From assembly GCA_027320105.1 (NCBI GenBank), contig DAHVMA010000039.1:1-33552 (forward strand): a DNA stretch of 33,552 bases. The letters run 5' to 3'. Below the pieces are notes generated by a model, which worked only from the letters and a program-made list of their open reading frames with translations, was not told the origin of the DNA and did no database searches. Made by a program: the position numbers and the translations under genes. Source of the stretch: JAKAQB01 sp027320105 (GTDB taxonomy: Bacteria > Actinomycetota > Acidimicrobiia > Acidimicrobiales > Palsa-688). Within the stretch, counting starts at the first letter, position 1, and every line of letters starts with the position of its first letter. Below are positions 33,442 through 33,552 of this stretch, one piece after another.

Positions 33442-33552
33442 CACATTTCAACCTCTCGTCATGGTGCCAGGGGGCTGTGACACCACCTTGACGTGGCGTC
33501 GGGGCCCGCCGCAGGGCCGTCTCGACCGGTCGGCCCCGCCCGTGGGCGCGTC

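Noticed and set aside
33330..33552. tRNA-Val 3' end as a phage/ICE attachment site
   Set aside because: No integrase and no repeat of the tRNA 3' end within the window.

Overview
The window is high-GC DNA with almost all codon third positions G or C, tightly packed genes and many 1-4 nt ATGA/GTGA stop-start overlaps. Actinobacterial-style content (a BldD-type regulator, GlgA/GlgC of the actinobacterial kind, candidate leaderless -10 boxes placed just before start codons, a complete hopanoid operon) points to Actinomycetota. Acidimicrobiia or a relative is my inference, not something the sequence proves.

Layout. 1-4065 (+): the end of a flavin-reductase-like gene, a hairpin-rich leader, a large SNF2/HelZ-type helicase and a coupled 97-aa protein. 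infA (-) follows, apparently with a CTG start, then an MFS exporter (+). 6192-18457 (-) is one continuous run of ten genes read right to left: hpnC, hpnD, hpnE, polyprenyl-diphosphate synthase, squalene-hopene cyclase, an HpnG-IspH fusion, hpnH, an SDR, glgC and glgA. Nearly every junction overlaps, so the pathway from isoprenoid precursor (IspH) through prenyl diphosphate, squalene and hopene to adenosylhopane and its nucleosidase product sits in one transcription unit that runs on into ADP-glucose/alpha-glucan synthesis. A sigma70-like promoter with a TetR-style palindrome lies directly in front of hpnC.

18524-21768 is the most unusual part. Two paralogous regulators, each with a MerR-type HTH fused ahead of a TetR-type HTH, flank a metallo-beta-lactamase-fold hydrolase. 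Tandem repeat arrays (3x17 bp plus 6x19 bp, and another 3x17 bp) lie on either side of the hydrolase gene. A ~45-codon remnant of an HpnR-like B12-binding radical SAM protein (hopanoid C-3 methylase type) sits just beyond the second regulator.

21769-27641 holds an HD-domain protein, a DedA membrane protein, a BldD homologue that keeps the c-di-GMP-binding signature, the glycogen debranching enzyme GlgX, a CaCA-type antiporter and a DUF952 protein preceded by tRNA-Cys. 27810-33552 holds a basic hypothetical protein, a NodU/TobZ-type carbamoyltransferase, lgt, a 70-aa ORF coupled to a frameshifted treZ, a long inverted repeat and tRNA-Val(GAC).

Together the window carries membrane-lipid (hopanoid) and storage-glucan/trehalose metabolism with dedicated regulators. 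No transposase, integrase, CRISPR array or rRNA was seen.
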